Origin: Clostridium kluyveri DSM 555
Lineage (GTDB): Bacteria > Bacillota > Clostridia > Clostridiales > Clostridiaceae
DNA length: 64,000 nt
Assembly: GCF_000016505.1 (NCBI RefSeq)
Contig: NC_009706.1
Coordinates: 1,674,001 to 1,738,000, forward strand
Direction of reading: 5' to 3'
Positions 33,895-44,039 of this stretch are shown here, in pieces. The notes beneath the pieces were generated by a model. That model was not told where the DNA came from and did no database searches. It worked only from the letters and a program-made list of their open reading frames with translations. The position numbers and the translations under genes are program-made. The stretch's first letter is position 1. The number at the start of each line of letters is the position of its first letter.

Positions 33895-36063
33895 ATGATA
33901 AAAAACATTATAAAAATATTCAAAAGAGATATGAAGAGCATAATAAAAAATCCAATGGCACTTCTTATTATTACGGGTGTGTGTATTATACCTTCATTAT
34001 ATGCATGGATTAATATAAAAGCCGTTTGGGACCCTTATGCAGAAGTAAGAACCCGTAATATTCCTGTAGCTATAGTTAATAATGATAATGGTACAAGTTT
34101 TAGAGGTGAAAATATAAACGCCGGAAATGATATCGTCAATAATTTAAAAAACAACCATAAGATAGGATGGAAATTTGTCAATTCTAAAAAGGCTAATATA
34201 GGCATTTTAAACGGAACTTATTATGCAATGATAGAAATTCCCAAAGATTTTTCTTCCCGCCTTGTAAGTATAACCTCTGATAATCCTAAAAAACCAGAAA
34301 TTGTTTATAAGGTAGATACAAAGAGCAGTCCTCTTATATCCAAAATAACCAGTTCTGCTAAAGATACCTTATTGGATTCAGTAAAATCTAATTTTGTATA
34401 CTCTGTTAATAAAACCATTTTCTCCTTTTTAAATACTATTGGAGAAGATGCAGATAAAAACAAAGAAGATATTATAAATTTAAAAGATAACATTATAAAA
34501 TTAAATGACAATATGGATCTTATAACCTATGTTCTTGGAAATATAAAAAATAATTCAAGTAACTTAACCCCCATATTAAATGAAATAAAAACTACTTTTC
34601 CTCTGATGAATTCAGGAATAAATATTTTATCAGAAAACAATGATAATAATAAGGACTTTATAAACTCCATCCAGCCTTCACTAAATAATGCCTTTGATAA
34701 TATTGCCATAAATCTTGAAAATGCCAAAAGTGATATTTATAGAACTGAAGCTTTAATAGAAAACTTGAATTCTTTAATTTCAGAATCAAATTCTTCAAGT
34801 ATAAACTCCACTGTAGATAAAATTGGTTATGAAATTGACATATTGATCAATGAAATTGACCCAATTATTGACTTTTTAGAAAAAATCAATGATTTTAAAA
34901 GCACTGACAAAGTATCGAATCTATTAAAGTCTTTAAATACTATACAAAAGTCCTTAAAAAATGAAAAAAATAATATAAAAAGCTTACAAAAAGAACTTAC
35001 TAATACTAATCAAATTAATGAAGATATGCTAAATTCTATGTCACATAACATAACAAATCTGAAAGTCCAGCTAATAGATGCTCAAAATGAATATAATAAA
35101 AACACAAGAAATGCATTAAATTCAATAGCTAAAGAAATTACTGACTATACAGATAATACTTCTTCAATACTAAAATCTGTTCAGGATTTTAACAAACAGG
35201 GCGATAATGCCATGGATACTTTAATTCATGGAAGTGAATTAGTTGCTGCTGAATCCGGCAAATTGAACAATAGATTGCTTCAATTTAAAGACAATATAAA
35301 TAAATTAAGCAATGAATTAAAACTGGTTACAAACAACGATATAATACAAATAATTACTATACTACAGAACAATCCTGAGTTAATGGGAGATTTTATATCA
35401 AGCCCTTTTAACGTAAAGGAAGAAAATATATATACCGTTTCTAACTTTGGTTCATCCATGGCCCCTATGTATACGGCTCTTGCCATGTGGGTAGGTTCCA
35501 TTATGCTTGTAACACTATTAAGAGTAGATGTAACCCCTTTTAAGGGGAGTGGTAATCTTACTTTGAAAGAAAAATATTTAGGCAAATTGCTGACTTTTAT
35601 AGCTTTAGGTGCAATACAAGGTATTATAGTTACACTGGGAGACAAATTTTTATTACAGGTCCAAATGGTAAATGTTTTTCTCATGATAATGGTTGCACTT
35701 GTTTCAGCCATTACATTTACAGTAATAGTATATACATTGGTATCTATACTAGGTAACTTCGGGAGAGCTATTTCTATTATTTTTCTCATAGTACAGATAG
35801 CAGGAAGCGGTGCCACTTATCCTATACAGCTTCAATTATTGATCTTTAGAATACTACAGCCTCTATTTCCATTTACTTATTCTGTTAGTGGTTTTAGAGA
35901 GGCTGTTGCAGGTCCCCTTATATCAACTGTAGTTTTAGATTTTGTAGTATTAATTTTAATTTCAATATTTTTTATATTAATTGGCTTATTCCTTAAAGAG
36001 CCACTACATAATAAAATTCATAAATTTCAAGTAAAATTCAAAGATTCAGGTATAGGAGAATAG
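33895..36063 (+). CDS. YhgE/Pip-domain membrane protein, first copy
   Basis: 722 residues. The N-terminal part has a membrane helix (about 22-42) and the YhgE N-terminal pattern (LYAWINIKAVWDPYAEVRTRNIPVAIVNND). A long extracellular region (about 45-530) is rich in Asn/Ser and coiled coil. The C-terminal ABC-2-like membrane domain has about six helices (GSSMAPMYTALAMWVGSIML onward; FTYSVSGFREAVAGPL). The family includes phage-infection protein Pip of Lactococcus and type VII secretion-associated EsaA-like proteins; the transport role is unproved. Operon with the next, paralogous gene. Confidence 0.92.
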   Translation: MIKNIIKIFKRDMKSIIKNPMALLIITGVCIIPSLYAWINIKAVWDPYAEVRTRNIPVAIVNNDNGTSFRGENINAGNDIVNNLKNNHKIGWKFVNSKKANIGILNGTYYAMIEIPKDFSSRLVSITSDNPKKPEIVYKVDTKSSPLISKITSSAKDTLLDSVKSNFVYSVNKTIFSFLNTIGEDADKNKEDIINLKDNIIKLNDNMDLITYVLGNIKNNSSNLTPILNEIKTTFPLMNSGINILSENNDNNKDFINSIQPSLNNAFDNIAINLENAKSDIYRTEALIENLNSLISESNSSSINSTVDKIGYEIDILINEIDPIIDFLEKINDFKSTDKVSNLLKSLNTIQKSLKNEKNNIKSLQKELTNTNQINEDMLNSMSHNITNLKVQLIDAQNEYNKNTRNALNSIAKEITDYTDNTSSILKSVQDFNKQGDNAMDTLIHGSELVAAESGKLNNRLLQFKDNINKLSNELKLVTNNDIIQIITILQNNPELMGDFISSPFNVKEENIYTVSNFGSSMAPMYTALAMWVGSIMLVTLLRVDVTPFKGSGNLTLKEKYLGKLLTFIALGAIQGIIVTLGDKFLLQVQMVNVFLMIMVALVSAITFTVIVYTLVSILGNFGRAISIIFLIVQIAGSGATYPIQLQLLIFRILQPLFPFTYSVSGFREAVAGPLISTVVLDFVVLILISIFFILIGLFLKEPLHNKIHKFQVKFKDSGIGE

Positions 36064-36083
36064 GTCAGCTTTGGAGGTAGTAT

Positions 36084-38249
36084 ATGAAAACCATATTTAA
36101 AATTTTAAAAAGAGATTTAATCAATATAATAAAGAATCCCTCAGTATTTATGGTAATTTTAGGATTTTGTATTTTGCCCTCTCTCTATGCATGGATTAAC
36201 ATAAAAGCTTCTTGGAATCCCTATGCTGAAATCAACACCAGAAGACTTCCCATAGCTGTAGTTAACAATGACAGCGGAAGTACCTTCAACAATAAAAATA
36301 TAAACATAGGCAATGAAGTTGTTAAAGAGTTAAAAAAGAATACAACTCTTGATTGGGTGTTCATAGATGAATGGCAGGGAAATTACGGATTGAATACAGG
36401 TAAATATTATGCATTAATTGAAATACCACAGGACTTTTCCAGCAAAATGCTAACCGTAACAACACAAAGTCCTGAAAAGCCTAACATTATATATAGATCT
36501 AATGAAAAATTAAACGCTGTAGCCACTAAAATTACAGACTCTGCAAAAACCAACTTAATAAACAAAATAAAAAGTAATTTTATAAAAACAGCCAGCCAGG
36601 AGGTTTTTAAGGAATTAAACTCCTTGGGAAAGGATTTAGAAACAGATAAGCCCCAAATTATACAACTAAAGGATACTATTCCTGAAACTGTTTCTAGTAT
36701 AAATGACATAAAAAAATACATATCAGAAATAAATACTAATTCAGAAGAATTACAAAAATATTTAAACGCACAGAAATCTGATTTTCCTAAGTTGTTACAG
36801 CAAATAAATAGTGTTCAAAATATTTTAGCACAAAGCAAATTATTGGTTTTGTCTACCAAACAGACCTTAAATTCAACACAAAATAATTTAAATAATGACA
36901 TAAATGAAATTCAATCCTTAAATGATCAAATACAGGATCTTCTAACAAATTTAAATAACATAAACAAGATAGATATTGGTTCAAATTTAAATATTACTGT
37001 AATAAATCAATTAATTAATCTGGATAACTCCCTCATTAAAAAAATTAACAATACCCTTGAGATTCTGGATTTCATTAATGATTTTCTCCCTAATAAAGGT
37101 GCAAGTAAACTTATAGATTCACTTAATACACTAAAAAATTCAGTACAAACTGAAAAAACATATTTAAATAGATTAAAATCTTTAATTAATAGTAATTCCT
37201 CTGAAGATAATATTACTTCAGTTATAAATGAACTTTCTAATTTAAGCAACCAAATATCTATGAATGTTGTCTCTCTATCCAACGCTTTTTATCTGGACAC
37301 TTATCAGTCAATAGACATTGCCACAGACAACTTAACAAATAGTTTAAATAATATAGATTTCATACTGGAATCCACAAAAGTCCTTGTTCCACAATTAAAT
37401 ACTTTGGCCAATTCTGAAATATTAAGCAGTAAGGCTTCAGTTAGCCAGACTAATAATTTAAATAAGAAATTAGAAGATATTCAAAGTAAACTAAATGAAT
37501 TAAGCTCTAAGATGGAAAATTTAAATGAAGAAAATTTAAATGAAATAATAGATTTTATGGAGAAAAACCCGGATGAACTTTCAAATTTACTCTCATCTCC
37601 CATAAATATAAAAAATATTGAGGTTTATAATTCAGGATTATTTGGATATGCAGTAACTCCTTTTTATACCACATTGGCAATATGGGTAGGGGTACTACTA
37701 TTGTCTTCTATATTATCTTTTCACTGCAAGGATTTTGACGATAACAAAAAACTGACAGTAACACATAAATATTTTGGAAAATTAGCTCTATTTTTAATAT
37801 TATCTTTCATACAAACTATTATTACTATACTAGGGGATGTTTATTTGCTAAAAGTTTACCCTCAGAGTATGGGGCTTATGATACTGATATCCCTAGCCTG
37901 CAGTGTTACATTTACTATTATAATATATACACTGGCATCCATATTGGGCAACATAGGAAAAGCCATTGCGGTAATAATTATGGTTTTTCAAATTGCGGGG
38001 GCTGGAGGAATTTATCCTATAGAAACTCTTCCAAAAATATTTAGTACACTTGCGCCTTTTTGGCCTTTCACTTATGCCATAAGAGGATTCAGAGAAGCCA
38101 TTGGTGGTCCCTTATGGGAAAATGTATATAAAGATCTTATAGCAATAGCTGGTTTTTCCTGTGTATTTTTACTTCTATCACTTCTAAAACGACCCTTGCA
38201 TAATTTGATAGAAATTTCAGAGCACAAATTTAGAGAATCAGGCCTTTAA
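36084..38249 (+). CDS. YhgE/Pip-domain membrane protein, second copy
   Basis: 721 residues, same plan as its neighbour: N-terminal helix, LYAWINIKASWNPYAEINTR, a long Asn/Ser-rich coiled-coil ectodomain, and a six-helix C-terminal domain (FGYAVTPFYTTLAIWVGVLL, FTYAIRGFREAIGGPL). It starts 20 bases after the first gene with TTTGGAGGTAG, so they are co-translated from one mRNA. Termini are well conserved between the copies and the middles diverge. They likely form a heteromer or duplicated transporter. Confidence 0.92.
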   Translation: MKTIFKILKRDLINIIKNPSVFMVILGFCILPSLYAWINIKASWNPYAEINTRRLPIAVVNNDSGSTFNNKNINIGNEVVKELKKNTTLDWVFIDEWQGNYGLNTGKYYALIEIPQDFSSKMLTVTTQSPEKPNIIYRSNEKLNAVATKITDSAKTNLINKIKSNFIKTASQEVFKELNSLGKDLETDKPQIIQLKDTIPETVSSINDIKKYISEINTNSEELQKYLNAQKSDFPKLLQQINSVQNILAQSKLLVLSTKQTLNSTQNNLNNDINEIQSLNDQIQDLLTNLNNINKIDIGSNLNITVINQLINLDNSLIKKINNTLEILDFINDFLPNKGASKLIDSLNTLKNSVQTEKTYLNRLKSLINSNSSEDNITSVINELSNLSNQISMNVVSLSNAFYLDTYQSIDIATDNLTNSLNNIDFILESTKVLVPQLNTLANSEILSSKASVSQTNNLNKKLEDIQSKLNELSSKMENLNEENLNEIIDFMEKNPDELSNLLSSPINIKNIEVYNSGLFGYAVTPFYTTLAIWVGVLLLSSILSFHCKDFDDNKKLTVTHKYFGKLALFLILSFIQTIITILGDVYLLKVYPQSMGLMILISLACSVTFTIIIYTLASILGNIGKAIAVIIMVFQIAGAGGIYPIETLPKIFSTLAPFWPFTYAIRGFREAIGGPLWENVYKDLIAIAGFSCVFLLLSLLKRPLHNLIEISEHKFRESGL

Positions 38250-38328
38250 ATGAAGTACTTTTCATTCAAAATAAGTTATTGACAAAAATAAGCTTTTAGT
38301 ATAGAATATAGTGTAAAATCAAATTAAA

Positions 38329-38432
38329 TCTTATCAAGAGCGGTGGAGGGACTGGCCCTATGAAACCCGACAACCAACATTTTATTAAAATGTATGGTGT
38401 TAATTCCAGCAGATTATTTCTGAGAGATAAGG
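38329..38432 (+). promoter_or_regulatory. SAM-I (S-box) riboswitch before metA2
   Basis: Conserved S-box elements in order: TTATCAAGAGCGGTGGAGGGA, CTGGCCCTATGAAACCCG, GCAACC-like GACAACC, GGTGTTAATTCCAGCAGA and TCTGAGAGATAAG closing P1. SAM binding should favour the terminator at 38458-38495, turning off metA2. Confidence 0.96.
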
Positions 38433-38457
38433 AAAATAGTTTTAAATTAGTTTATTA

Positions 38458-38495
38458 TAAAAGTTATTTTTCTTACAGAAAAATAACTTTTATTT
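38458..38495 (+). terminator. expression-platform terminator of the metA2 S-box
   Basis: AAAAGTTATTTTTC / GAAAAATAACTTTT, a 14-bp stem with T-rich tail, between the aptamer and the gene. Confidence 0.92.
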
Positions 38496-38577
38496 ATTTA
38501 ACTCCAAAATTGAAATTTGAATAATAAGATTTTTATTTGATTGCCACTAAAACTATTATAATTTAAGGAGGGATTTT

Positions 38578-39492
38578 ATGCCAATAAATATACCTAACAA
38601 TCTTCCAGCTTCTAAAGTATTAAAGGCTGAAAATATATTTGTTATGAATGAAAATCATGCAGTAAGACAAGATATAAGACCGCTTAATATAATTATATTA
38701 AATTTAATGCCCCTTAAAACCGTTACTGAAATACAACTTTTAAGATTGCTAAGTAATTCACCTATACAAGTTGATATATCTTTAATGTATTTAAAGTCTC
38801 ATAATTCAAAAAATACTCCTGCAGAGTATTTAATTAAATATTATGAAACCTTTGAAGAGATAAAAGACAAAAAATTTGATGGTATGATAATAACAGGTGC
38901 ACCTGTAGAAAAATTTGAATTTGAAGATGTTGATTATTGGAAAGAATTAACTGAAATTATGGATTGGAGTACCCGAAATGTTTATTCCACTATTTATATA
39001 TGCTGGGCCTCTCAGGCTGGACTTTACCATCACTTTAAAATTCCAAAATATACTCTGGAACAAAAAATATCCGGTATTTTCTCTCATACTTTAAACGAAG
39101 CCAATATTAAACTTTTTAGAGGTTTTGATGATATATTTTATGCACCACATTCTAGGTATACCTTTGTAAAAAGAAAGGATATTGAAAGAGTTCCTGAACT
39201 AAAAATAATTTCTGAATCCAAAGAAGCCGGTGTCTATATAGTAGCTACAAAAGGTGGACGTCAGATTTTTATTGCTGGACATCCTGAATATGATACTTTA
39301 ACATTAAAATCAGAATATGAGAGAGATATAGCACTAAATTTACCTATAGATATACCTCAAAATTATTTTCCAGATGATAATCCAGATAAAACGCCTTTAT
39401 CAAATTGGAAAAGCCATTCTAACCTGCTATTTTTAAACTGGCTTAATTATTATGTATATCAGGAAACACCTTATGATTTAAATAAACTCTAA
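38578..39492 (+). CDS. metA: homoserine O-acetyltransferase (MetA type), second copy
   Basis: 304 residues, ATG after AAGGAGGG. Cys142 is the nucleophile ([10 protein letters not shown]) and His/Glu follow in [11 protein letters not shown]. Glu111 ([10 protein letters not shown]) predicts acetyl-CoA use. Compared with the first copy, the residues around Cys142 differ (YICWAS versus HICWGA). It is under S-box control, unlike the first copy, and converges on a PLP sulfur enzyme, so this is the methionine-responsive enzyme of the pathway. Confidence 0.94.
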   Translation: MPINIPNNLPASKVLKAENIFVMNENHAVRQDIRPLNIIILNLMPLKTVTEIQLLRLLSNSPIQVDISLMYLKSHNSKNTPAEYLIKYYETFEEIKDKKFDGMIITGAPVEKFEFEDVDYWKELTEIMDWSTRNVYSTIYICWASQAGLYHHFKIPKYTLEQKISGIFSHTLNEANIKLFRGFDDIFYAPHSRYTFVKRKDIERVPELKIISESKEAGVYIVATKGGRQIFIAGHPEYDTLTLKSEYERDIALNLPIDIPQNYFPDDNPDKTPLSNWKSHSNLLFLNWLNYYVYQETPYDLNKL

Positions 39493-39504
39493 TAATATCT
39501 CATT

Positions 39505-39558
39505 ATAATAAATAGGAGCAAGATTTATATAAAAATTAAATCTGCTCCTATTTATTAT
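39505..39558. terminator. bidirectional terminator between metA2 and the PLP enzyme gene
   Basis: Arms 39505-39527 and 39536-39558 pair through 23 bases (outer TAAATAGGAGCA / TGCTCCTATTTA) around an 8-nt loop, with AT runs on both sides. Confidence 0.9.
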
Positions 39559-39574
39559 AATTATCATTTACCAA

Positions 39575-40756
39575 TTACTGTAATCCGCATTTTTTTAATG
39601 CCTGTTTTAAATCTGCTATTATGTCACTGGCACTTTCCAGTCCTATGCTAAATCTAATGTATCCTTCTCTAAACTGCTCTGGATAAAAATTAATTCTCTC
39701 ATCATTTGGTCCGGTATAGACAATCAAACTTTCGTCATGCCCTAGTGAAACAGCCTGGGTAATCAATTTCAGTGAATTAATAAATTTATTGTGGGTATCT
39801 ACATCTGCTTTAAGCGCAAAAGCAATTATTCCAGAATACATATTCATCTGTTTCTTGGCAATATTATGCTGTGGATGGCTTTCCAGTCCTGGGTATGCTA
39901 CAAACTTTACAACTGGATTGGACTCAAGAAATTCGGCAACCTCTAGCGCAGTATCACTATGCTGTTTCATACGCAGCGGAAGAGTTACAACTCCACGCAT
40001 AATTAGCCATGCATTAAAAGGACTTATTGTCCCTCCAAGATTAACCATGGCCTCACGTTTTATCTTATCTATAAGTTCTTTTTTACCGATTACTGCCCCT
40101 CCCATGGCATCTCCATGTCCATTTATATATTTTGTCAAACTATGTATGACAAGATCAGCTCCAAGCTGTAGAGGTCTTTGTAGAAATGGAGATGCAAAAG
40201 TGCTGTCAACACTCAATAGCGCTCCAATAGATTTTACAATTTTAGATATTTCTTCAATATCACTTATTTTAGTAGTAGGATTTCCTGGAGTTTCAATATG
40301 AATGAGTTTCGTATTTGGCCTTATTGCTTTTTTTATCTCTTCCAAATTAGAAGTATCCACAAAACTTGTTTGTATGCCATATTTATCCGGAAGATATTCA
40401 TTTAGCAATCTATATACTGCTATATATGAAACATTTGAACAAATCACATGAGATTCTTTATTTAAAAAAGAAAAAAATACTCCAGCCAGTGCAGATACAC
40501 CGCTTGCAAGCACCACACAGTCCTCTCCCCCTTCAAGGGAAGCTAACTTCTCCTGAAGATAAACTTGATTGGCAGAAGTGTTTCTTGTATATAGTAATTG
40601 ATCCGCATCACTCCAATTTATAGAAGATGCATCTTCAGGCAGTCTATAGCAATTTGCCATAGTTATAGGACGTCTTATAGCTCCTGTTTCCTTGTCAATT
40701 CCATTCCCTACATGAATACATTTTGTTATAAAATCAATATTGTTGTCATCAATCAT
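39575..40756 (-). CDS. PLP-dependent Cys/Met-metabolism enzyme (cystathionine gamma-synthase / O-acetylhomoserine sulfhydrylase / gamma-lyase family)
   Basis: 393 residues from ATG 40756 (MIDDNNIDFITKCIHVGNG), 11 nt after GGAGGG. PLP lysine in HSLTKYINGHGDAMGG, phosphate-binding ASGVSALAG, and IHIETPGNPTTKISDI. Family members transfer or eliminate the gamma substituent of homoserine derivatives or methionine. Beside metA2, sulfhydrylation of O-acetylhomoserine or cystathionine formation is the natural guess, but the subfamily cannot be decided by eye. No S-box precedes it; an 11-bp inverted repeat does (40788-40820). Confidence 0.85.
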   Translation of the reverse strand: MIDDNNIDFITKCIHVGNGIDKETGAIRRPITMANCYRLPEDASSINWSDADQLLYTRNTSANQVYLQEKLASLEGGEDCVVLASGVSALAGVFFSFLNKESHVICSNVSYIAVYRLLNEYLPDKYGIQTSFVDTSNLEEIKKAIRPNTKLIHIETPGNPTTKISDIEEISKIVKSIGALLSVDSTFASPFLQRPLQLGADLVIHSLTKYINGHGDAMGGAVIGKKELIDKIKREAMVNLGGTISPFNAWLIMRGVVTLPLRMKQHSDTALEVAEFLESNPVVKFVAYPGLESHPQHNIAKKQMNMYSGIIAFALKADVDTHNKFINSLKLITQAVSLGHDESLIVYTGPNDERINFYPEQFREGYIRFSIGLESASDIIADLKQALKKCGLQ

Positions 40757-40787
40757 TTTATACTTTTCCCTCCAATATTTTATGGAT

Positions 40788-40820
40788 GCATAATGCTGCC
40801 CGATATCCTCAGCATTATGC
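40788..40820. repeat. 11-bp inverted repeat upstream of the PLP enzyme
   Basis: GCATAATGCTG (40788-40798) and CAGCATTATGC (40810-40820), perfect, 11-base spacer, 31 bases upstream of the start codon on the minus strand. Could be an operator or a terminator of metK read-through; there is no T-run. Confidence 0.55.
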
Positions 40821-40855
40821 AATATTAATAATTATTCCTTTAAAGTACCAATGAA

Positions 40856-42067
40856 TTAAAAACTGCTTACTAATTCTTGGTAATTCTTCTTATAAATATT
40901 TTTTATTTCATCAACTTTGTCAAATCTTTCCCATGGAGCATCTATATCAGTTCTTCCAAAATGTCCATATGCAGCAGTATTTTTATATATAGGTCTCCTT
41001 AAATTAAGTTCTTTTATAATAGCAGCGGGCCTTAAATCAAATACTTCATTTATAATTTCCACTATTTGATCATCGCTTATTGTTTTACCTGTACCAAAAG
41101 TATCTACACTTACAGATACAGGTGAGGCAACACCTATGGCATAAGCTATTTCTATTTCAATTTTATCTGCTATACCTGCTGCCACTAAATTCTTAGCTAC
41201 CCATCTAGCAGCATATGCTCCTGACCTATCTACCTTTGTAGGATCCTTTCCTGAAAATGCTCCACCGCCATGTCTGCCATATCCTCCATAACTATCAACT
41301 ATTATTTTTCTTCCTGTAAGTCCGGAATCTGCTTCCGGTCCCCCTTTTACAAATCGTCCCGTAGGATTAATCAAATATTTTGTATGGGAATCTAAAAGCC
41401 CACTTGGTATTGCTGCTTTTATAACTTTATCTATTATATCTTTTTCAATTTCATCATAACTTACATTATCTTCATGCTGGGAAGATACAAGTACAGTATC
41501 TATTCTAACAGGTTTTCCTTTTTCATACTCTACCGTAACCTGGGTCTTTCCATCAGGTCCTAAATACGGAATTATATTATTTTTTCTCACCTCTGAAAGC
41601 TTTTTTGCAAGCTTATGAGCTAATACTATAGGAAGAGGTAAATATTCAGGAGTTTCATTAGTTGCAAATCCAAACACTATTCCCTGATCTCCCGCTCCAA
41701 TTGCCTCAATATTATCTTTTTCACCATTTCTAGATTCTAGAGAATCATTTACTCCAAGTGCAATATCTGAAGACTGTTCATCTATAGATGTTATTATGGC
41801 ACAACTAGCTGCATCAAATCCAAATTTTGAATTACTATATCCAATATCACTTATGGTTTTTCTCACTATCTTGGGTATATCTATATAGGCTCTGGTTGAT
41901 ATCTCCCCCACTAAAATTACAATTCCAGTATTAACAACTGTTTCACAAGCAACTCTGCCATTCTCATCTTTTTCAATAATGGCATCTAATATGGCATCTG
42001 ATATTTGATCGCAAATTTTATCTGGATGTCCTTCTGTAACGGATTCTGATGTAAATAATCTACTCAT
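40856..42067 (-). CDS. metK: S-adenosylmethionine synthetase
   Basis: Makes SAM from methionine and ATP. 403 residues from ATG 42067 ([20 protein letters not shown]), after TTGGAGGTAAT. ATP/metal motifs are [26 protein letters not shown] and [16 protein letters not shown]. Under S-box control: high SAM lowers its own synthesis. Divergent from the CAP gene across about 860 bases. Confidence 0.97.
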   Translation of the reverse strand: MSRLFTSESVTEGHPDKICDQISDAILDAIIEKDENGRVACETVVNTGIVILVGEISTRAYIDIPKIVRKTISDIGYSNSKFGFDAASCAIITSIDEQSSDIALGVNDSLESRNGEKDNIEAIGAGDQGIVFGFATNETPEYLPLPIVLAHKLAKKLSEVRKNNIIPYLGPDGKTQVTVEYEKGKPVRIDTVLVSSQHEDNVSYDEIEKDIIDKVIKAAIPSGLLDSHTKYLINPTGRFVKGGPEADSGLTGRKIIVDSYGGYGRHGGGAFSGKDPTKVDRSGAYAARWVAKNLVAAGIADKIEIEIAYAIGVASPVSVSVDTFGTGKTISDDQIVEIINEVFDLRPAAIIKELNLRRPIYKNTAAYGHFGRTDIDAPWERFDKVDEIKNIYKKNYQELVSSF

Positions 42068-42162
42068 TTTTATTACCTCCAATTCATTACTCAATATAAA
42101 ATAGCGAGTCAATTCTATATATTTTTCATTATCTTATGGGGTTTTAGGTTTACCGTTAAAAT

Positions 42163-42199
42163 AAAAAACTTCCTTGAAGAAACTTCAGGAAGTTTTTAT
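42163..42199 (-). terminator. expression-platform terminator of the metK S-box
   Basis: On the minus strand AAAAACTTCCT ... AGGAAGTTTTTTATTTT forms a stable hairpin, lying between aptamer and gene. Confidence 0.88.
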
Positions 42200-42207
42200 C
42201 CTAATCG

Positions 42208-42325
42208 TCTCTTATCTATCAGGCTTTTCATATTAATACCTGCTGGAATTAGCACCATGAAATAAAAATCTTCTGGTTGCCGGACATCATAGGGCCAGTC
42301 CCTCCGTCTCTCTTGATAAGAAATC
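42208..42325 (-). promoter_or_regulatory. SAM-I (S-box) riboswitch before metK
   Basis: The minus strand reads CTTATCAAGAGAGACGGAGGGA, split here as CTTATCAAGAG and GACGGAGGGACTGG, then CCCTATGATG, CCGGCAACCAGAAG, GGTGCTAATTCCAGCAGG and a closing GATAAGAG. All core S-box elements are present. Confidence 0.95.
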
Positions 42326-42927
42326 TATATTTAATTAACTCATTTTTGATTTAAATACACTATAAAGCTTTTGAAATATTTTGTCAATATATTTTATTAT
42401 AGATAATATATTTTGAATATTCCGATATATGAATATTCTTCCAAAAATATTCATAGAAATTAAATTTTATAGATTAATTATAATTTATAAATAAAATATA
42501 AAATTCTATATATATTTTTTTCAAAATATTCATATTAAATTGATATGTTTTAACTTACCATTTACTACTACTTAATCATGAATACACCTACTTAAATTTC
42601 ACACTTTGATTATATTGTAAAAAATCTTATAACAAGGCTAATTCTACAAAAAGACTTTTCATTGGGGCATTATTAAAATATTACCTGTTATATGCATTAA
42701 AGGAAAAAATTATTGATTTTTATTCATATATATAGATGTATATAAAAAATATTACTTTAGTACCATAATATTCTGATAATTTTTAAAAATGTTTGTAATT
42801 CATTTATAAAATAGAATTAATTTATTCATATTTATTATTTATACTCTAAGATAAGTTTTTAATAAATATGTAAAAACTTAATATGAAATTTAATATGATT
42901 TCATAAAAATTTTAGGGGGTTTACTTT
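42326..42927. other. AT-rich divergent intergenic region with GAATATTC copies
   Basis: Holds the metK promoter and the CAP gene promoter. The region 42412-42540 contains GAATATTC twice about 16 bases apart and two further AATATTCAT copies (about 42448 and 42527). No gene, RNA motif or long repeat is seen in the rest. Confidence 0.5.
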
Positions 42928-43692
42928 ATGAATAAAAAAATCAAATTGTTAATTGCGTCACTAATTATTGCATCAGGCATACCAGCTGTTATTCCTACTA
43001 TAGCAAAAGCAGCATCAAACACTTGCAGTAATCCAGTAGTACAACAAGTTTCATTGAAATGTAATTTAAGTAACTATTCTAATATTAAGAATTGTCTTAA
43101 AAATTGTACAGTTGTCACTTCAAAAAATGCTTGTAAAAATAATAATTCTACTACTAAACCGACAACAAACAACAATGAAACCAGTACTACTAAACCAACA
43201 GGGAATACCGGAAATACCGGAAACACCGGTAATACAGGAAATACTGGACAAACTTCCACTACCACTAAACCGACAGAAAATAGCGGACAAACTTCTACCA
43301 TAGGTGCAGAAGCAAATGAAGTAATTAGATTAGTTAATGTAGAAAGAAGTAAAAATGGACTATCTCCGCTTAAGGCCAATGCTGAATTATCCAAAGTAGC
43401 CACAGCAAAAGCTCAAGATATGATTGACAATAGTTATTTCAGTCACACTTCTCCTACATACGGCTCACCTTTTGATATGATGAAGAAATTTGGTATAAGC
43501 TATACAGCAGCGGGAGAAAATATTGCTTACGGACAAAAAGATGCAGCAGAAGTAATGAATTCCTGGATGAATTCTTCAGGTCATAGAGCAAACATATTAA
43601 ATTCTAATTTCACAGAAATTGGAGTCGGAGTTGCTAAAGATAAAAATGGAACTCCATATTGGGTTCAGATGTTCATAAACCCCGGAAAATAA
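42928..43692 (+). CDS. secreted CAP-domain (SCP/PR1, YkwD-like) protein
   Basis: 254 residues, ATG after TTTAGGGGG. The signal peptide MNKKIKLLIASLIIASG is followed by cleavage near IAKAAS. The N-terminal region has five Cys, then a Thr/Asn linker with five NTG repeats. The C-terminal CAP domain (about 130-254) has family residues in YFSHTSPTYGSPFDMM, GENIAYG and NSSGHRANILN. Such proteins are secreted in sporulating clostridia and bacilli; some coat the spore or act at the wall. Activity unknown. Confidence 0.9.
   Translation: MNKKIKLLIASLIIASGIPAVIPTIAKAASNTCSNPVVQQVSLKCNLSNYSNIKNCLKNCTVVTSKNACKNNNSTTKPTTNNNETSTTKPTGNTGNTGNTGNTGNTGQTSTTTKPTENSGQTSTIGAEANEVIRLVNVERSKNGLSPLKANAELSKVATAKAQDMIDNSYFSHTSPTYGSPFDMMKKFGISYTAAGENIAYGQKDAAEVMNSWMNSSGHRANILNSNFTEIGVGVAKDKNGTPYWVQMFINPGK
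43201..43250 (+). repeat. 9-bp tandem repeat coding for Asn-Thr-Gly
   Basis: Five units of the type AATACCGGA in frame inside the CAP gene linker, with third-position drift. Such arrays can change copy number by slippage. Confidence 0.85.
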
Positions 43693-43733
43693 ATCCAACA
43701 ACAAAGCCCAAATTATTTTTTAATATATATCAC

Positions 43734-43767
43734 ATAAGATCGCTAAATCACAATTTAGCGATCTTAT
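43734..43767. terminator. terminator after the CAP gene
   Basis: Perfect 15-bp stem ATAAGATCGCTAAAT / ATTTAGCGATCTTAT around a 4-nt loop, T-rich on the plus side. Confidence 0.9.
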
Positions 43768-43914
43768 TGTAATTTATAACAATTTTAACTATAGCTTATT
43801 AACAATTGTTGAAATGTAACCTGAATTTTTCCAAAAGCATATATTTAAAAGCTGCCATCATTTAAATATATGTTTTATGACGACAGCTAGTAAATTTAAA
43901 ACTAAATATCAAGA

Positions 43915-44016
43915 TTAAAATATGATTTGTATTGCTTCTTCCTGCTCCTGAGTGATAGTGCCATCAGATACCAGATTATCTAGTGGATTAGACACTTTAT
44001 TATATATTCCTTTACT
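43915..44016 (-). pseudogene. remnant of a clostridial short repeat protein
   Basis: The frame reads NPLDNLVSDGTITQEQEEAIQ before its stop. This matches the LDxLVxDGTITQxQExAI unit that recurs in clostridial proteins of unknown function. There is no ATG; a GTG at 43995 would give only 26 residues. It is best seen as the 3' end of a lost gene. The preceding 43768-43914 holds a 12-bp inverted repeat (CATATATTTAAA / TTTAAATATATG, about 43839-43874) and no gene. Confidence 0.5.
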
Positions 44017-44039
44017 AAATATAGTTATATTATATTATA

